A stretch of DNA of 55,017 bases, taken from Hydrogenothermaceae bacterium (GTDB lineage: Bacteria > Aquificota > Aquificia > Aquificales > Hydrogenothermaceae). This document shows positions 27,122 through 36,166 of the stretch, in pieces. Made by a program: the position numbers and the translations under genes. How positions within the stretch are numbered: the stretch's first letter is position 1; the number at the start of each line of letters is the position of its first letter. Below the pieces are notes generated by a model that searched no databases, was not told where the DNA came from, and saw only the letters and a program-made list of their open reading frames with translations. The stretch spans positions 1 through 55,017 of the forward strand of contig JAOABH010000006.1 of NCBI GenBank assembly GCA_026418455.1, given 5' to 3'.

Positions 27122-29653
27122 ATGTATGATAAGTCCATAGATGAAGTTTTAAAACTTTTAGAAACATCTATACATGGATTAACAGAAGAAGAAGTAAAGA
27201 GAAGATTAGCAAAATACGGACTTAACACTATAAAACTTGAAGAGGAAACTGTTTTAAAGATATTTTTCAGGCAATTTACAAGTCCTCTCATTCTTGTGCT
27301 AATAATTGCGTCCTTGATAGCCTTGTATTTTGGAGAAATAAAAGATTTTTTCTTTATTATTGGTATAGTTATAATAAATGGTGCTATAGGTTTTTACCAG
27401 GAGTACAAAGCAAAAACGAAGATTAAAGAACTTCTTAAATTAACAATACCTAAAGTGGAGGTTATAAGAGAAGGAGTTGTTAAAGTTATATCTGCACAAG
27501 ATTTAACTGTCGGAGATATTGTGATAGTAAGAGAAGGTGATGTTATTCCGGCAGATATGAGATTTATAGAGACTAACAACTTACTTGTAGATGAATCTAT
27601 ATTAACGGGGGAATCTATCCCTGTTGAAAAAGATGCTGAAGATATCTTATTTCCCGAAACTCCACTGTATGAAAGGAAAAATATAGGTTTTTCAGGAACT
27701 ATCGTTAGTAGAGGTATAGGTAAAGGTGTTGTATATGCCGTAGGAATAGATACAGAGATGGGAAAGATATACAGCAAAGTCCAGATAAAGGAAAGAGAGA
27801 CACCTCTGAAAAGAGCTATATCCAAATTTTCAAAGAAGCTGATACTTACTATAGTTTCTCTTCTATCATTTATATTCATATTGGGTATTTTACAGGGAAG
27901 GGATATAGAAAAACTAATAATGCTGATTATAGCTCAACTTGTATCTGCGGTTCCGGAAGGACTTCCAATAGCTGTAACTATAGCACTTGTTGTGGGTGCA
28001 GTGATACTCTATAAGAAAAAAGTTCTTATAAGACAGCTTTATGCTGTTGAAGGACTTGGCAGTGCAACATTTATATGTTCAGATAAAACAGGAACTATTA
28101 CAGAAAACCGTTTAAAAGTTAAAGAGATATTTTCATTGGAGAAAGATAAAGATAATCTCGTTCTTGCATTATGTAATGACTCTGATATAGAAAGGGGAGA
28201 TCCCCTTGAAATAGCTATGCTTGAATATTTGGAAGACAATGGGGAAGATTATATAGACCTAAGAAGAAAGTTTCCAAGAGTTTGGCTCTATCCGTTTGAT
28301 ACCAAACTTAAATTTATGGCATCAATAAACAGAGTTGGAGACAAAGATTTCCTCTTTGTAAAAGGAGCCTTTGAGTCCCTTGAAAAGTTAAGTAATAATG
28401 CTGAGGATTTGAATCTGTTAAGGAATATACATGACTCTATGGCAGAATCTGGATTGAGAGTTTTGGCATACGGATATACCCAGATAGATGGAATACCTGA
28501 AAATATATTAGAGGTTAGGATAAAAGTTATAGGACTAATAGGATTTTTAGATCCTCCAAAAGAGAGTGCTATTGAAGCAGTAAAACTTGCGAAGCAGGCA
28601 GGTATAAAAGTTATGATGTTGACAGGGGATAATATTAAAACGGCTATGGCTGTTGCCAAAGCTGTTGGAATTCATGAAGAAGGTAAAATAGCTCTCCAAG
28701 GTTTTGAGCTCAATAACTACGGTGATGATGAACTAAAAGATATACTTAAAAATGTAAGTGTCATAGCCAGAGTTACTCCGGAAGATAAATACAGAGTGGT
28801 TAGAATACTTCAGAAATCTGGTGAAGAAGTGGTTATGATGGGGGATGGGGTAAATGATATGCCTGCAGTAAAGGCAGCAGACCTTGGGATAGCCGTAAAT
28901 GAAGGGACAGAAGCCACAAAATCAGTTGCGAAGATGGTCCTTCTTGAAAGAGACCTTATGGTGATAGTTGATGCTATAAGGGTAGGTAGAAGGATATCCC
29001 ATAACCTAAGGAAAGTCATACTTTATCTTGTATCTACAAGTATAGGAGAGATTATCCTATTATCTTTGGCATTTTTATTTAAACTGCCTCAGCCTATATA
29101 TGCAACTCAGATACTCTGGATAAATCTTATTACAGACGCAATTCAAGATAAACCTCTGGCTTTATCAAGAGAAGAAAGATGGTTGTTAAATTTAAAACCG
29201 CAGGTTTTTTCAAGATGGTTTTTGGATAAATTTCAGATTTTCAGGATAATCTCGTTTGCGTCTTTTGTGGCTGTTGTAAATATTTTTATTTTTGTTTATT
29301 TACTAAATTCTGGATTTACAGTTGAAAAAGCTGTTACTATAATTTTTAACTCTGTAGTTTTCTCTCAATGGTCTCACGGATTTCAGGCTGTTAGAGAAGA
29401 GCCTTTCTTCTATAAACCTATGGAAAATTTTAAGATAAATCCGTATATATTTTTGATAGTCCTGTTTGTAGGTTTTCCAATTCAGTTTTTCGGGGTTTAT
29501 TTTCTATCCGATTTTATTCATACAGTTCCTTTGGAGTTTGGAGATTGGATATACCCGATATCTGTGTTTTTTCTATGTTTTCTCTTTTTGGAAATCAGGA
29601 AATGGATAGAGTTCAGATTTATTAAGAAGTTATACTATAATATTAATCAGTAA
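27122..29653 (+). CDS. P2-type cation ATPase, probably Ca2+ (or Mn2+)
   Basis: The 843-residue inner-membrane pump has an N-terminal cation-ATPase domain, actuator DESILTGESIPVEK, phosphorylation motif CSDKTGTITENR, MLTGDN and MMGDGVNDMPAVKAAD. M4 reads SAVPEGLP, with the Ca2+-site Glu. M5 reads VSTSIGEII, keeping the site-I Glu but with Ser for the SERCA Asn. M6 has WINLITDAIQD, with Asn, Thr and Asp kept. That pattern fits Ca2+ transport with one full site, as in PMR1-type pumps. A SERCA-like mechanism is inferred. It follows a small membrane protein by 5 bp. Confidence 0.88.
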   Translation: MYDKSIDEVLKLLETSIHGLTEEEVKRRLAKYGLNTIKLEEETVLKIFFRQFTSPLILVLIIASLIALYFGEIKDFFFIIGIVIINGAIGFYQEYKAKTKIKELLKLTIPKVEVIREGVVKVISAQDLTVGDIVIVREGDVIPADMRFIETNNLLVDESILTGESIPVEKDAEDILFPETPLYERKNIGFSGTIVSRGIGKGVVYAVGIDTEMGKIYSKVQIKERETPLKRAISKFSKKLILTIVSLLSFIFILGILQGRDIEKLIMLIIAQLVSAVPEGLPIAVTIALVVGAVILYKKKVLIRQLYAVEGLGSATFICSDKTGTITENRLKVKEIFSLEKDKDNLVLALCNDSDIERGDPLEIAMLEYLEDNGEDYIDLRRKFPRVWLYPFDTKLKFMASINRVGDKDFLFVKGAFESLEKLSNNAEDLNLLRNIHDSMAESGLRVLAYGYTQIDGIPENILEVRIKVIGLIGFLDPPKESAIEAVKLAKQAGIKVMMLTGDNIKTAMAVAKAVGIHEEGKIALQGFELNNYGDDELKDILKNVSVIARVTPEDKYRVVRILQKSGEEVVMMGDGVNDMPAVKAADLGIAVNEGTEATKSVAKMVLLERDLMVIVDAIRVGRRISHNLRKVILYLVSTSIGEIILLSLAFLFKLPQPIYATQILWINLITDAIQDKPLALSREERWLLNLKPQVFSRWFLDKFQIFRIISFASFVAVVNIFIFVYLLNSGFTVEKAVTIIFNSVVFSQWSHGFQAVREEPFFYKPMENFKINPYIFLIVLFVGFPIQFFGVYFLSDFIHTVPLEFGDWIYPISVFFLCFLFLEIRKWIEFRFIKKLYYNINQ

Positions 29654-29675
29654 AAAAATATCGGAGGTAAAAGAT

Positions 29676-30332
29676 TTGACTAAGGTTGCATGGAGTGTTA
29701 CTCACCAGGAGTTTATTATTTCAGACCATTACTACTTTTCTAAGCTTCAGAAGTATGCAAAACAGAATGATATAGTTGTTGATGAAGTTGACCAGTTTGA
29801 GAGATTTTCTGAGTATGATGTAATTATATTTAACTATCCTGAAATACCATTTAAAAAAGAAGAAGTTGATTTTATTGAAGAGCTTGTTAAAAATGGTAAA
29901 AAAGTAGGTATATTTGCATACTACAAAAACGAAGACAGAATAGCAGATACTTGCAATACTATGTCTGAAAGGTTTGGTATAAAGTTCAACTGGGATATAA
30001 TAACCGATGATGTCAACAACTACGATAATGATAACCTTCTAATCACAACAACAAAAGTCTCAGAGAAAATGAAAGAGAAGGGAATAGGTAAGGTAGTTCT
30101 TGCCTGTACTGATAGTTTAACGATAACAGGAAATGATGTTATGCCTATGATATACGCAGAGGATACAGCGGTTTCTAAACTTGGTAAAGAAAAGATACTT
30201 TTTGCAAGGTATATGGATCCTTCCGGAGGGTGTTTTATAGCCGGAGGAAGTTGTGTATTCTGGGACAATTACTCAATAGACCTTTTTAACAATAAAGAGT
30301 TTTCCCTGGCACTTTTAACACATAAAAAGTAA
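29676..30332 (+). CDS. uncharacterised protein with glutamine-amidotransferase-like fold
   Basis: The 218 residues start at TTG behind GGAGG. The N-terminal half alternates strands and helices (KVAWSVTHQEFIISDHYYFSKL, YDVIIFNYPEIPFKKEEVDFI, GKKVGIFAYYKNEDRIADT), resembling the DUF4350/class I GATase-like fold that senses or binds ligands without a catalytic Cys. The C-terminal half has GKEKILFARYMDPSGGCFIAGG. There is no signal or membrane segment. It sits 23 bp after the ATPase and 1 bp before trmI. The fold call is tentative and no function is claimed. Confidence 0.6.
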   Translation: MTKVAWSVTHQEFIISDHYYFSKLQKYAKQNDIVVDEVDQFERFSEYDVIIFNYPEIPFKKEEVDFIEELVKNGKKVGIFAYYKNEDRIADTCNTMSERFGIKFNWDIITDDVNNYDNDNLLITTTKVSEKMKEKGIGKVVLACTDSLTITGNDVMPMIYAEDTAVSKLGKEKILFARYMDPSGGCFIAGGSCVFWDNYSIDLFNNKEFSLALLTHKK

Positions 30333-30333
30333 T

Positions 30334-31101
30334 ATGGAAAAGGTAAAAGAAGGAGATACGGTTTATCTTAAAGGTAAAAAAGCCGGCTTTTTCGTAAAAG
30401 TTAAAGCCGGTGAGGTTTTCTCTACCCATCTTGGAAATATAAACTTGGACAGTTTAATAGGGAAAGAGTATAACAGCTTCATAGAAAGTCATAAAGGTGA
30501 TAGTTTCATCATCTTAAAACCTACTCTATATGAAATCATAATGATGGGAATAAACAGAAAAACCCAGATAGTATATCCTAAGGACTCTGCTTATATAACA
30601 TTGAAACTTGGACTTAGAAGTGGGTTGAAGGTTTTAGAATCCGGAATAGGAAGCGGAGCTATGAGTATAGTTATGGCAAATGCTCTGTATCCTGACGGAA
30701 GGATATACGCTTATGAGAGAGAAAAAGATTTTTTAGAAAATGCAGTTAAAAATATAGACCTTGCAGGTTTTAAGGATGTAGTTATTCCACACCACAAAGA
30801 CCTATCAGAAGATATTGATGAAAAAGATTTTGATGCTGCTTTTATAGATGTGAGAGAGCCATGGTATTACATTTCCAAGGTTAGAGAACTACTAAAACCC
30901 GGCAGTATGGTAGGATTTTTAGTGCCAACTACAAATCAGGTATCAGAGGTTATAAAAGAGTTGAAAAACTGTCAATTTATAGATATAGAAGTTGAAGAGA
31001 TTTTGGTTAGACCATATAAGCCGGTTCCAGATAGGTTAAGACCGGAAGATAGGATGGTTGCCCATACAGGGTATCTAATATTTGCAAGAAAGGGATTTTA
31101 A
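30334..31101 (+). CDS. trmI: tRNA (adenine(58)-N1)-methyltransferase
   Basis: TrmI makes m1A58 in the T loop of tRNAs, important for heat stability. The 255 residues have an N-terminal beta domain and a C-terminal Rossmann domain. Motifs are MMGINRKTQIVYPKDSAYI, the SAM site LESGIGSGAMSIVMANAL, DAAFIDVREPWYYI, and GYLIFARK at the end. In bacteria this enzyme occurs mainly in thermophiles and actinobacteria. The ATG follows the previous stop by 1 bp, and its stop overlaps the proB start by one base. Confidence 0.93.
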   Translation: MEKVKEGDTVYLKGKKAGFFVKVKAGEVFSTHLGNINLDSLIGKEYNSFIESHKGDSFIILKPTLYEIIMMGINRKTQIVYPKDSAYITLKLGLRSGLKVLESGIGSGAMSIVMANALYPDGRIYAYEREKDFLENAVKNIDLAGFKDVVIPHHKDLSEDIDEKDFDAAFIDVREPWYYISKVRELLKPGSMVGFLVPTTNQVSEVIKELKNCQFIDIEVEEILVRPYKPVPDRLRPEDRMVAHTGYLIFARKGF

Positions 31102-32204
31102 TGGATAAACTTGACCTTCTTTCAAAAGCAAAGAGAGTAGTAATAAAAATAGGTTCCCAGATACTTGAAAAAGATGACAACATAGACAGAGACTTCATAG
31201 AAAGTCTTGCAAAGCAGATAAAATCCTTTGAGGACAGAGAGTTTATTATAGTTTCCTCAGGAGCAGTTCTTGCAGGTATAAAAAAACTTGGTTTAAAATC
31301 AAAACCAAAGAGTATAACAGAAAAACAGGCTGTTGCAAGTGTAGGACAGGCAAGTCTTATACAGATATACGATAATATTTTCTCAGAATACGGAATTACA
31401 GTAGGACAGATGCTTCTGACAGTGGAGGGACTTCAAGATAGGAGAAGATACATATATGCCAAAAACACCTTAAACAAGCTTTTAGATTTTAAAGTTGTTC
31501 CTATAATAAATGAAAATGATGCTATAGCTGTAAGTGAGATAGTTTTTGGTGATAACGATTTTTTAGCTTCCCATGTAGCATTAATGTCAGATGCGAACCT
31601 GCTGATAATCCTTTCTACTGCCGGGGGATTGTACACAGATGACCCATCTAATCCGGATGCTAAACTTATAAACTTTATAGATGATGTAGACCAAGCACTT
31701 TCTTTTGCAAAAGCATCTAAATCTACATATGGTAGTGGCGGTATGAGAAGTAAATTGGAAGCTTCAAAGATAGCGGTAGATCACTCAATTCCGGTAATTA
31801 TAGCTCCAAAAAGCCAAACCATCATAACTGATATTTTGCTTGGGAAAGATGTTGGGACATTTATATACCCATCGAAGAAAAAACAGACAACCAAGAAAAA
31901 AAGCTGGTTAAAACTTCTATCTTCTCCTAAGGGTAAAATCTACATAGATCAGGGAGCAGAAAAAGCCATCAGGTCTGGTAAAAGTCTTTTACCATCAGGT
32001 ATAAAGGAAGTAGAAGGTATATTTAAAGCAGGTGATGTGGTTGCAATTTCCGATATAGAAGGTAATATTATAGGGAAAGGATTGATTAACTTTGATTATA
32101 GGGAAGTAAACTCTATAAAAGGTATGAGAACAGACAAGGCTGCGGAAGTTTTAGGTAAAAAGGTGGATGAGGTTATACATATTGATAATATGGTAATTTT
32201 CTAA
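31101..32204 (+). CDS. proB: glutamate 5-kinase
   Basis: ProB phosphorylates glutamate in the first step of proline synthesis. The 367 residues combine an amino-acid-kinase domain (KRVVIKIGSQIL, VSSGAVLAGIKKLG, INENDAIAVSEIVFGDNDFLA, GGMRSKLEASKIA) with a C-terminal PUA domain (GSLLPSGI-type KSLLPSGIKEVEGIFKAGD). The two-domain form is typical of feedback-inhibited ProB. proA and proC are not here. The ATG overlaps the trmI stop by one base. Confidence 0.96.
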   Translation: MDKLDLLSKAKRVVIKIGSQILEKDDNIDRDFIESLAKQIKSFEDREFIIVSSGAVLAGIKKLGLKSKPKSITEKQAVASVGQASLIQIYDNIFSEYGITVGQMLLTVEGLQDRRRYIYAKNTLNKLLDFKVVPIINENDAIAVSEIVFGDNDFLASHVALMSDANLLIILSTAGGLYTDDPSNPDAKLINFIDDVDQALSFAKASKSTYGSGGMRSKLEASKIAVDHSIPVIIAPKSQTIITDILLGKDVGTFIYPSKKKQTTKKKSWLKLLSSPKGKIYIDQGAEKAIRSGKSLLPSGIKEVEGIFKAGDVVAISDIEGNIIGKGLINFDYREVNSIKGMRTDKAAEVLGKKVDEVIHIDNMVIF

Positions 32205-32215
32205 AGAGGTAGGAT

Positions 32216-33046
32216 ATGAAAAAGAAGATTCTCATAATAGTGTTGATATTAGCTGTTGTTTTGTATGTTATATCCGGGATAAAGGCGTCAAAAGAACCAA
32301 AAGTTGCACTTATTAAAGTTGAAGACAGTATAATGGGATATATGGATACAGTAGAGAGTATTGCGAAAGCTCAAAAAGATGAATCTATTAAAGCTGTGGT
32401 CATAATAGTAGATAGTCCCGGAGGAGCTGTAGGTGCATCCCAGGAGATCTATAGAAGCATAGAGAAGTTGAGAGAAAAGAAACCTGTTGTAGTATCTATG
32501 GGAAATGTGGCAGCATCGGGAGGATACTACATATCGGCACCTGCAAATGTTATATATGCAAATCCGGGAACTATAACGGGAAGTATAGGAGTTATCATTC
32601 AGCAGGTTGATTTAAGTGAGATACTAAGCAAGGTAGGTGTTAAAGTAAATACTGTAAAAAGCGGAGAAAATAAGGATATACTTTACCCAACAAAGCCATT
32701 AACCCCAGAGCAGAGAAAGATTCTTGAAGAAACAGTCAAGGATGTCTATGAGCAGTTTTTGGATGCGATAGTCAAATACAGAAAGATAGATAAAGAAAAG
32801 TTAAGACAGTATGCGGATGGAAGAGTTTTCAGTGGAAGACAGGCAAGGGAGATAGGACTTGTTGATAAACTCGGTAATGTACAGGATGCCATAAGAGAGG
32901 CAAAGATGTTGGCAAAAATTCCGGAAGATGCTCCGGTAATTGAGATAACTCCTCCAAAGTCAGTATTAGATGAGTTCTTAAAATCTAAATTAGGTATAGA
33001 TCAGAATTTTGTAAAAACTGGAATATACTATATGATGGAGTTCTGA
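32216..33046 (+). CDS. sppA: signal peptide peptidase SppA (short form)
   Basis: The 276 residues begin with a single membrane helix (MKKKILIIVLILAVVLYVIS). A crotonase-fold protease domain follows. The nucleophile Ser lies in VAASGGYYISAPA and the base Lys in TVKSGENKDI, with IVDSPGGAVGASQEI ahead. The length matches the half-size, homo-octameric Bacillus-type SppA, which clears signal peptides at the outer face of the inner membrane. It is in the proB-sppA-lpdA run with 1-11 bp gaps. Confidence 0.95.
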   Translation: MKKKILIIVLILAVVLYVISGIKASKEPKVALIKVEDSIMGYMDTVESIAKAQKDESIKAVVIIVDSPGGAVGASQEIYRSIEKLREKKPVVVSMGNVAASGGYYISAPANVIYANPGTITGSIGVIIQQVDLSEILSKVGVKVNTVKSGENKDILYPTKPLTPEQRKILEETVKDVYEQFLDAIVKYRKIDKEKLRQYADGRVFSGRQAREIGLVDKLGNVQDAIREAKMLAKIPEDAPVIEITPPKSVLDEFLKSKLGIDQNFVKTGIYYMMEF

Positions 33047-33047
33047 C

Positions 33048-34427
33048 ATGTATGATCTAATCATAATTGGTATGGGGCCTGGTGGATATGAAGCCAGTTT
33101 GACAGCTTTAAGAAAAGGTCTAAATATAGCCATCGTAGAAAAGAGTAAAGTAGGTGGGAACTGTCTAAACAGAGCATGTATCCCTACAAAGTATTTCAGA
33201 TCTGCTGCCCACCAATTGGAGAAATTAAAAAAACTTTCAGATTACGGGATAGTTGTAGAAAATTACACCGTTGACTACTCCAAGGCATTTGAAGGTAAAG
33301 AAAAAACCATAACATTTTTAAGAAACTCCCTTTTAAATCTTCTAAAATCAAAGAAAGTTCCGGTTTATAGAGGAACAGGGAAGATAGTTGGAAAAAACCA
33401 GGTTGAGGTAACATATCCGGAAGGTAATAGAGAATTAATAGAAGGTAAGTTTATACTGATAGCAACCGGTTCAATCCCTTCATCAATAGGTAATATAAAG
33501 CCAGATGGAGAGTTAATCATAACAACAGAACAGTTTATGGATAATCTAAATAAACTTCCAGAAAGTCTTCTTGTTATAGGGGCAGGGGTTGCTGGTTGTG
33601 AGCTTGGGTACATATCTGCTGTTTTTGGAAGTAAAGTCCATATAGTAGAGATTTCAGATAGACTCCTCCCTTCAAAAATATTCTCAAAGGAGATATCAAA
33701 AAATCTTTTAAGAAAGTTTAACCAACTTGGAATAGAAACAAACTTTAATACAACAGTAACAGATATATCAAGGGATAACCGTAAAGCAACGGTAACTCTG
33801 TCCAACGGAAAAATTTTAACCGTAGATAAGATACTGCTAACAGTAGGAAGAGTCCCAAACACTTCCGATATAGATACAGTAGGAATTGAGAAAGATAGTA
33901 AAGGGTTTATAAAAGTGAATGATTATCTACAGACAAATTTTGAAAATATATATGCAGTAGGTGATGTTGTAAATTCACCTATGTTAGCCCATATAGCTTC
34001 GTATGAGGCAAAGATAGTTTTACATAACATAACCGAAGATGAGAAGATATCCCCCGATTATACCTTAACACCTTGGAGTGTATTTAGCGGATATGAGATA
34101 GGACATGTTGGATTAAATGAAGAGGAAGCAAAAGAGAGAGGTATAGAGGTTATAACCGGATACTATCCATATCTTTACAACGAGAAAGCGGCGGATGAAC
34201 TAGACAATGAAGGTTATGTAAGACTGTACTTCAATAGATCAGATTTAAAGATAATTGGAGCGGATGTAGTAGGTATAGGTGCCAGTGAGTTGATACATCA
34301 GATATCTCTATTTATAAAACACGGTTATACGGCTAAAGAGATACACGACTTTATATATTTCCATCCTTCCTTAAGTGAGATATTTATTTATGCAACCTAT
34401 GATGTAGCCATAGGTAAACTGTTTTAA
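33048..34427 (+). CDS. lpdA: dihydrolipoyl dehydrogenase
   Basis: This FAD/NAD disulfide reductase reoxidises dihydrolipoyl groups. The 459 residues have GMGPGGYEASLTALRKG, the redox pair in GGNCLNRACIPTK (CxxxxC), NAD-binding VIGAGVAGCELGYI, AVGDVVNSPMLAHIA, and catalytic His/Glu in YFHPSLSE. No 2-oxoacid dehydrogenase, GcvH or LplA gene is nearby, so its lipoyl partner lies elsewhere. It starts 1 bp after sppA. Confidence 0.93.
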   Translation: MYDLIIIGMGPGGYEASLTALRKGLNIAIVEKSKVGGNCLNRACIPTKYFRSAAHQLEKLKKLSDYGIVVENYTVDYSKAFEGKEKTITFLRNSLLNLLKSKKVPVYRGTGKIVGKNQVEVTYPEGNRELIEGKFILIATGSIPSSIGNIKPDGELIITTEQFMDNLNKLPESLLVIGAGVAGCELGYISAVFGSKVHIVEISDRLLPSKIFSKEISKNLLRKFNQLGIETNFNTTVTDISRDNRKATVTLSNGKILTVDKILLTVGRVPNTSDIDTVGIEKDSKGFIKVNDYLQTNFENIYAVGDVVNSPMLAHIASYEAKIVLHNITEDEKISPDYTLTPWSVFSGYEIGHVGLNEEEAKERGIEVITGYYPYLYNEKAADELDNEGYVRLYFNRSDLKIIGADVVGIGASELIHQISLFIKHGYTAKEIHDFIYFHPSLSEIFIYATYDVAIGKLF

Positions 34428-34491
34428 ATCATAAACAATTTAGTTGTACAGAGTTATGTTATTAAAAACTTTTTAAAAGGAGGATTTAGTG

Positions 34492-34839
34492 ATGGAAGTA
34501 CAAACAGTAGAGTTTACAGTTACAGAAACAGCCGCTAAGGAAATTAAGAGAATAGCGGATGAGAACAATATCGAAAACCCAATTCTAAGGGTTAGAGTTG
34601 TTCCTGGTGGATGTTCCGGATTCCAGTATGCTATGGGATTTGACGATGAGATCTCTGAAGATGACAGAGTTGTAGAGACTGCAAATGGTGTAAAAGTTGT
34701 TATTGATCAGTTCTCTGCTCCTTACATAAAAGGTGCAGTTCTTGATTATGTAATGGACTTTATGGGTGGTGGATTTACAATTAAAAATCCTAACGCAGTA
34801 AGTTCTTGCGGTTGTGGAAGTTCTTTCTCTTGTGGATAA
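34492..34839 (+). CDS. erpA: A-type iron-sulfur carrier (IscA/ErpA/HesB family)
   Basis: The 115-residue protein delivers Fe-S clusters to apoproteins. The three conserved cysteines are in VVPGGCSGFQYAMGF and SSCGCGSSF. DYVMDFMGGGFTIKNPNA is the usual C-terminal segment. ATG 34492 lies 8 nt after AAGGAGG and is chosen over the overlapping GTG at 34489. ErpA versus IscA or SufA cannot be decided here. A strong terminator follows. Confidence 0.92.
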   Translation: MEVQTVEFTVTETAAKEIKRIADENNIENPILRVRVVPGGCSGFQYAMGFDDEISEDDRVVETANGVKVVIDQFSAPYIKGAVLDYVMDFMGGGFTIKNPNAVSSCGCGSSFSCG

Positions 34840-34843
34840 TAAA

Positions 34844-34866
34844 AAAAGGGGGTCATGCCCCCTTTT
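34844..34866. terminator. bidirectional terminator between erpA and SOD
   Basis: AAAAGGGGG-TCATG-CCCCCTTTT lies between convergent genes ending at 34839 and 34881, with A/T runs giving a U-tail in both directions. Confidence 0.85.
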
Positions 34867-34880
34867 AAAAAATTAAAATT

Positions 34881-35495
34881 TTAGCTTTTAACAGCTCTTT
34901 CAAATCTCTGATTTATCACATCCCAATTTAAGTTCTTAAAGAAAGCGTCAATGTAAGGTGGCCTTTTGTTTTTCTGATCCACATAGTAAGCATGTTCATA
35001 CACATCAAGAACTATCAGAGGATGAGACATTACAAATCCATACTGATTATGGGCATCAAACCCGTTTACGAATAACATCTTGTTGTAAGAGTCCCAGGAT
35101 AGTGTAGCCCAACCTCTACATGCAATACCAGTTGCTTTTATTTCATTCAGACAGTTTTCAACTGATCCAAAGGTCTCCTCAATTACTTTTTTAAGTTCAG
35201 GAGATGGTTCTCCTTTTCCACCACTTATCAGATGCTCAAAGTAGAGTTCATGTAAAACGATACCCATATAGTTAAAACTCTCTTCCACTTTTAAAGCTCT
35301 ATATTCCGAGTAGTTTTGGTTTGCTTTTGTCCTATCTGCAAACTCTAAGTTAGCAAGTTTCTCCTGAATTTCATTATACTTTGTCACATACCCTTTATAA
35401 TGGGCTTCAAAATGAACCTCAATCTGATCATCAGATATACCGATTAAACCTTTTGGTTTTAGATGATCCTTTGGTTGAAGCTTGACTACTTTCAT
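34881..35495 (-). CDS. superoxide dismutase, Fe/Mn family (divergent)
   Basis: The 204 residues keep the four expected metal ligands: His28 in VHFEAHYKGYV, His82 in VLHELYFEHL, Asp164 and His168 in VLDVYEHAYY. The canonical NHSFYW stretch is replaced by LHELYFEHL, and the N terminus lacks the usual LPYAYDALEP start, so this is an outlying subfamily whose activity and metal are not certain. There is no signal peptide, so it is cytosolic. It diverges from the superoxide reductase gene across 160 bp, pairing two superoxide defences. Confidence 0.85.
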   Translation of the reverse strand: MKVVKLQPKDHLKPKGLIGISDDQIEVHFEAHYKGYVTKYNEIQEKLANLEFADRTKANQNYSEYRALKVEESFNYMGIVLHELYFEHLISGGKGEPSPELKKVIEETFGSVENCLNEIKATGIACRGWATLSWDSYNKMLFVNGFDAHNQYGFVMSHPLIVLDVYEHAYYVDQKNKRPPYIDAFFKNLNWDVINQRFERAVKS

Positions 35496-35610
35496 AACTA
35501 TACCTCCTACAAAAGATTAATTTAATTTTAAAATTAACTTTTAAAGTATAGGTATATATGATAAATCTCACTTTTTGAGCTGATAAAACTCATTTGCATA
35601 TCTGTTGCTG

Positions 35611-35616
35611 TATAAT
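35611..35616 (+). promoter_or_regulatory. -10 element for superoxide reductase
   Basis: TATAAT lies 40 bp before the superoxide reductase ATG. The -35 is weak (ACTCAT-like). The 35496-35655 divergent region also holds TGAG/CTCA half-sites but no clean palindrome like those near the porin. Confidence 0.45.
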
Positions 35617-35655
35617 TTAATATTTAGAGTTAAAAACTAATCAGGAGGTTTAAAG

Positions 35656-36060
35656 ATGCCAAAAGTAAACAGTTATGTTGACATCTCTCAAATTGACAAA
35701 GAAGCTAAAAGAGACTTTATTGACAGACACTCTCCATTTGTTTATGTTGAAGGTGAGGCTGTAAAAGGTCAAAAATTGAAAGTGAAAGTAAGAGTTGGAA
35801 ATGAGTACGTTCACCCAGATGACTTTGATCACTATATAGCTTATGTTCAGCTTTGGGATGGTGATACTCTACTTGGACAGGCTACATTTACACCAGGTTC
35901 TCTTGGAAATAAGCCAAACCAGGCAGAAGTTGATTTTTACATTGTTCCTACAAAGGATAAGTTGAAACTCAATGCTATGAGCTACTGTACAAAACACGGT
36001 TTATGGCAGAGTGAAACAGTAGAAGTTGAAGTTTTAACTCCGGAAGGTGTAACAGCTTAA
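35656..36060 (+). CDS. sorA: superoxide reductase (class II, neelaredoxin type)
   Basis: This enzyme reduces superoxide to peroxide at a single Fe(His)4Cys site, without making oxygen. The 134 residues carry all five ligands: His25 (DRHSPF), His53 and His59 (EYVHPDDFDHYI), Cys111 and His114 (YCTKHGLW). There is no N-terminal desulforedoxin domain, hence class II. The usual Glu-Lys pair before the first His is Asp-Arg. It has AGGAGG before ATG 35656. The neighbour across the promoter region is SOD, and a strong terminator follows. Confidence 0.94.
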   Translation: MPKVNSYVDISQIDKEAKRDFIDRHSPFVYVEGEAVKGQKLKVKVRVGNEYVHPDDFDHYIAYVQLWDGDTLLGQATFTPGSLGNKPNQAEVDFYIVPTKDKLKLNAMSYCTKHGLWQSETVEVEVLTPEGVTA

Positions 36061-36093
36061 TATTTGAAAGTTAAAAATATTAAAAATGGTGTG

Positions 36094-36120
36094 AAGCCCC
36101 CTTTATGGGGGCTTTTTTTA
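36094..36120 (+). terminator. intrinsic terminator after superoxide reductase
   Basis: AAGCCCCC-TTTAT-GGGGGCTT is followed by a run of T, 33 bp past the stop. Confidence 0.9.
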
Positions 36121-36166
36121 TTTGTTATAATAAATTCAGTAAAAACAAACACAGAGAGGTGCTACG

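Noticed and set aside
35496-35655. A fourth Fur-like palindrome between SOD and superoxide reductase
   Set aside because: TGAG/CTCA half-sites occur but not at the 17-bp spacing or with matching flanks.
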